A stretch of 7,668 nucleotides of DNA from Anaerolineae bacterium (GTDB taxonomy: Bacteria; Chloroflexota; Anaerolineae; Epilineales; JAHCIE01), in assembly GCA_026129385.1 (NCBI GenBank), contig JAHCIE010000150.1:1-7668 (forward strand). The letters are read 5' to 3'. Below are positions 6,360-7,668 of the stretch, in pieces (position 1 is the first letter of the stretch; every line of letters begins with the position of its first letter). The notes under the pieces were generated by a model. It was not told the origin of the DNA. It worked only from the letters and a program-made list of their open reading frames with translations, and ran no database searches. Made by a program: the position numbers and the translations under genes.

Positions 6360-6380
6360 GCGACACAATCGCCGTAGATG

Positions 6381-7601
6381 TCACTGGCTGGCATGGGACG
6401 TCGCCGGAGGAGCAGTAGACGTACTCAGAAAGCGATCGCTTGTGTTGAGGCCCACGGCCTCAAGAGCAGCGTCCGACGAGCCACGCGCCGCATACGCGGC
6501 CAGAGCGGTATAGAGGGGGCGAGGCGTGAAATCGGGATCGACCAGCGCCCAATTGTCGATAAACGAGTGATTCGCCCACGGAAAACGGAAGGCCCATACC
6601 GCCACGAAGGGCGCCCACTCCCAACCGCGCGCCAGGTCCATCGCGTCCACGGTAGCAACAATGCGCTGGCTGGGGCGGACGGCCTTCGTCCAGCGCGGGT
6701 GGTCGTTCCAGCCGGCCTCGGTGATGGGCGCCGGCTTGTGCCCATCACCATGCCGCACCATAATGGCGCGCAGCAATTCGACGCGGCGGAAGTTGACAAC
6801 CGCGGGATCGGGTGGATCGTCAGCAGCGAAGTTCCAACCGTAGGCATGCATGGTCAGGCCGTCAAAGTAGGGAGCCGCCCCAGCGTCGTACATCGCCGCC
6901 AGGAACGCCAGGTCACTGACCGCCCCCTCCTCATCGCTGCTAGCGAGAGTTGGAGCCAGCGCGCCAGCCCACACCTGCACCGACGGGTCGGCCGCCTTGG
7001 CAGCCTGATACGCGCCCGCCAGCAGGCGCGTGTACGCGACGGCATCCGGTGGCCGCCCGCCCCACTCGAAGCTGACATTCGGCTCATTCCAGATGACCAA
7101 TGCCTCCACGCGCCCCCGGTAACGCTCGGCAAACGCGCCAACGAAGCGCGCATAGTCCTCGAAGCGGTCATCGGGCAGCAGGCGCGTCGACGACTGGGCG
7201 GGCCGCGCCCAGTCCGGCACATAATCGATACGAGCCACGACCTTCAGCCCCTGACGTCGGGCGTGGTCAATTACCTGGTCAGCGTGGTCCCAATTGTAGC
7301 GACCCTGGCGCGGCTCCATATATGCCCACGGGAAGTACTCGATGATGGTCGACGCGCCCATCAGACGCACCATGACCAGCGTCTGCTTGATCTTCCAGCT
7401 CTCAACCTCATCGGTCAGGCGGGTATGCACGGCCAGCTGCGGCGCGCGGGTGACAACCATCTGCTGGGGGCCAAGCTCGGTGGGGATGACCGGCGGCTTG
7501 CCAAGGCCAACCAGCAGCATAGCCAGGGTCAGGGGCAAGAACAGGGAAGTGACGAGGCGACGCCACACAAAGGGCGTGGGGGGAGGCGTATAGTGTCGCA
7601 C
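6381..7601 (-). CDS. membrane-anchored clan-A glycoside hydrolase (GH39/GH5-like TIM barrel)
   Basis: 406 residues. Clan GH-A enzymes are retaining glycosidases with a TIM barrel and two catalytic glutamates. Seen: an N-terminal hydrophobic segment at about 16-34 (signal anchor or uncleaved signal) after a basic WRR; barrel entry VRLMGASTIIEYFPWAYMEP; ARIDYVPDWARP; the acid/base motif VIWNEPN with E173; GLTMHAYGW at about 248-256; the nucleophile motif PITEAGW with E295; and VWAFRFPW near the end of the barrel. Both catalytic positions are present, so it is probably active outside the membrane. The substrate is unknown and the exact GH family is not fixed by eye. The start is GTG at 7601, 10 bases after the stop of an upstream gene; no good Shine-Dalgarno is seen and the GTG at codon 12 is an alternative. 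The solute-binding protein gene follows about 48 bases downstream, probably in one transcript. The frame is intact; the long plus-strand reading opposite it is a shadow. Confidence 0.8.
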   Translation of the reverse strand: MRHYTPPPTPFVWRRLVTSLFLPLTLAMLLVGLGKPPVIPTELGPQQMVVTRAPQLAVHTRLTDEVESWKIKQTLVMVRLMGASTIIEYFPWAYMEPRQGRYNWDHADQVIDHARRQGLKVVARIDYVPDWARPAQSSTRLLPDDRFEDYARFVGAFAERYRGRVEALVIWNEPNVSFEWGGRPPDAVAYTRLLAGAYQAAKAADPSVQVWAGALAPTLASSDEEGAVSDLAFLAAMYDAGAAPYFDGLTMHAYGWNFAADDPPDPAVVNFRRVELLRAIMVRHGDGHKPAPITEAGWNDHPRWTKAVRPSQRIVATVDAMDLARGWEWAPFVAVWAFRFPWANHSFIDNWALVDPDFTPRPLYTALAAYAARGSSDAALEAVGLNTSDRFLSTSTAPPATSHASQ

Positions 7602-7611
7602 GGCGGCCAGG

Positions 7612-7668
7612 CTACTTGCGCGTGACCAATCCTCGGGCCGTGGCGCGCATGCCGGCCAGGCCGCTGCG
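7612..7668 (-). CDS. C-terminal end of an unidentified upstream gene (runs off the right edge)
   Basis: Eighteen codons ending in TAG at 7614-7612 read RSGLAGMRATARGLVTRK, a basic tail. It lies 10 bases before the glycoside hydrolase start on the same strand, as expected for the previous gene of an operon. It is too short to identify, and an open frame of this length can occur by chance. Confidence 0.35.
   Translation of the reverse strand, partial: RSGLAGMRATARGLVTRK

Noticed and set aside
6378..7625. Long plus-strand open frame opposite the glycoside hydrolase
   Set aside because: It mirrors the minus-strand gene almost exactly, has no recognisable domain, and is rich in Arg and His as expected for the complement of a GC-rich gene.
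1..7668. CRISPR array, tRNA, insertion sequence or att site
   Set aside because: No regularly spaced repeats, no cloverleaf-like sequence, no transposase motifs and no terminal inverted repeats were seen on either strand.

Overview
The window is GC-rich (roughly two thirds G+C by eye) bacterial chromosomal DNA. It carries ordinary housekeeping and cell-envelope genes, packed mostly on the minus strand. The gene mix is a large GT39-type membrane glycosyltransferase, a membrane-anchored clan-A glycoside hydrolase, a HemW-like radical SAM protein beside a tandem-rhodanese sulfurtransferase, and a fused coaBC. Together with the codon use, this suggests Chloroflexota or a similar high-GC lineage. 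That is an inference from gene content and protein style, not a proven assignment. I see no mobile element, tRNA, rRNA, CRISPR array or phage gene.

Layout from left to right: (1) 1-212, minus: the N-terminus of an MFS-type transporter running off the left edge. (2) 224-1999, minus: GT39-family integral membrane glycosyltransferase, 11 bases upstream of the MFS gene and probably co-transcribed with it. (3) 2000-2101: spacer with a candidate promoter for that pair and a strong GC hairpin. (4) 2102-3271, minus: HemW-like radical SAM protein. (5) 3264-4152, minus: two-domain sulfurtransferase overlapping the hemW-like start by 8 bases; its frame is interrupted twice. (6) 4153-4317: divergent promoter region. 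(7) about 4279-5534, plus: coaBC, the only plus-strand gene, with its frame interrupted about fifteen times. (8) 5472-6332, minus: family 3 extracellular solute-binding protein, whose end is probably displaced by one more frameshift. (9) 6381-7601, minus: anchored clan-A glycoside hydrolase. (10) 7612-7668: the last codons of a further minus-strand gene.

The main result of close reading is a cluster of single-base insertions and deletions between about 3660 and 5575, densest at 4690-5490. Most lie in or beside C or G runs. Conserved CoaBC and rhodanese residues are retained once the frame is followed. The ORFs at 224-1999, 2102-3271 and 6381-7601 show none. The simplest reading is a poorly polished stretch of assembly rather than gene decay, because coaBC is normally essential. 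If the last indel is corrected, coaBC and the solute-binding protein gene end tail-to-tail on one CTAG.

By function, sulfurtransferase and HemW-like protein form one coupled unit. CoaBC supplies coenzyme A from a divergent promoter. The two outer minus-strand groups concern the cell surface: sugar transfer, a surface hydrolase, solute capture and export. I found no convincing undescribed system here.
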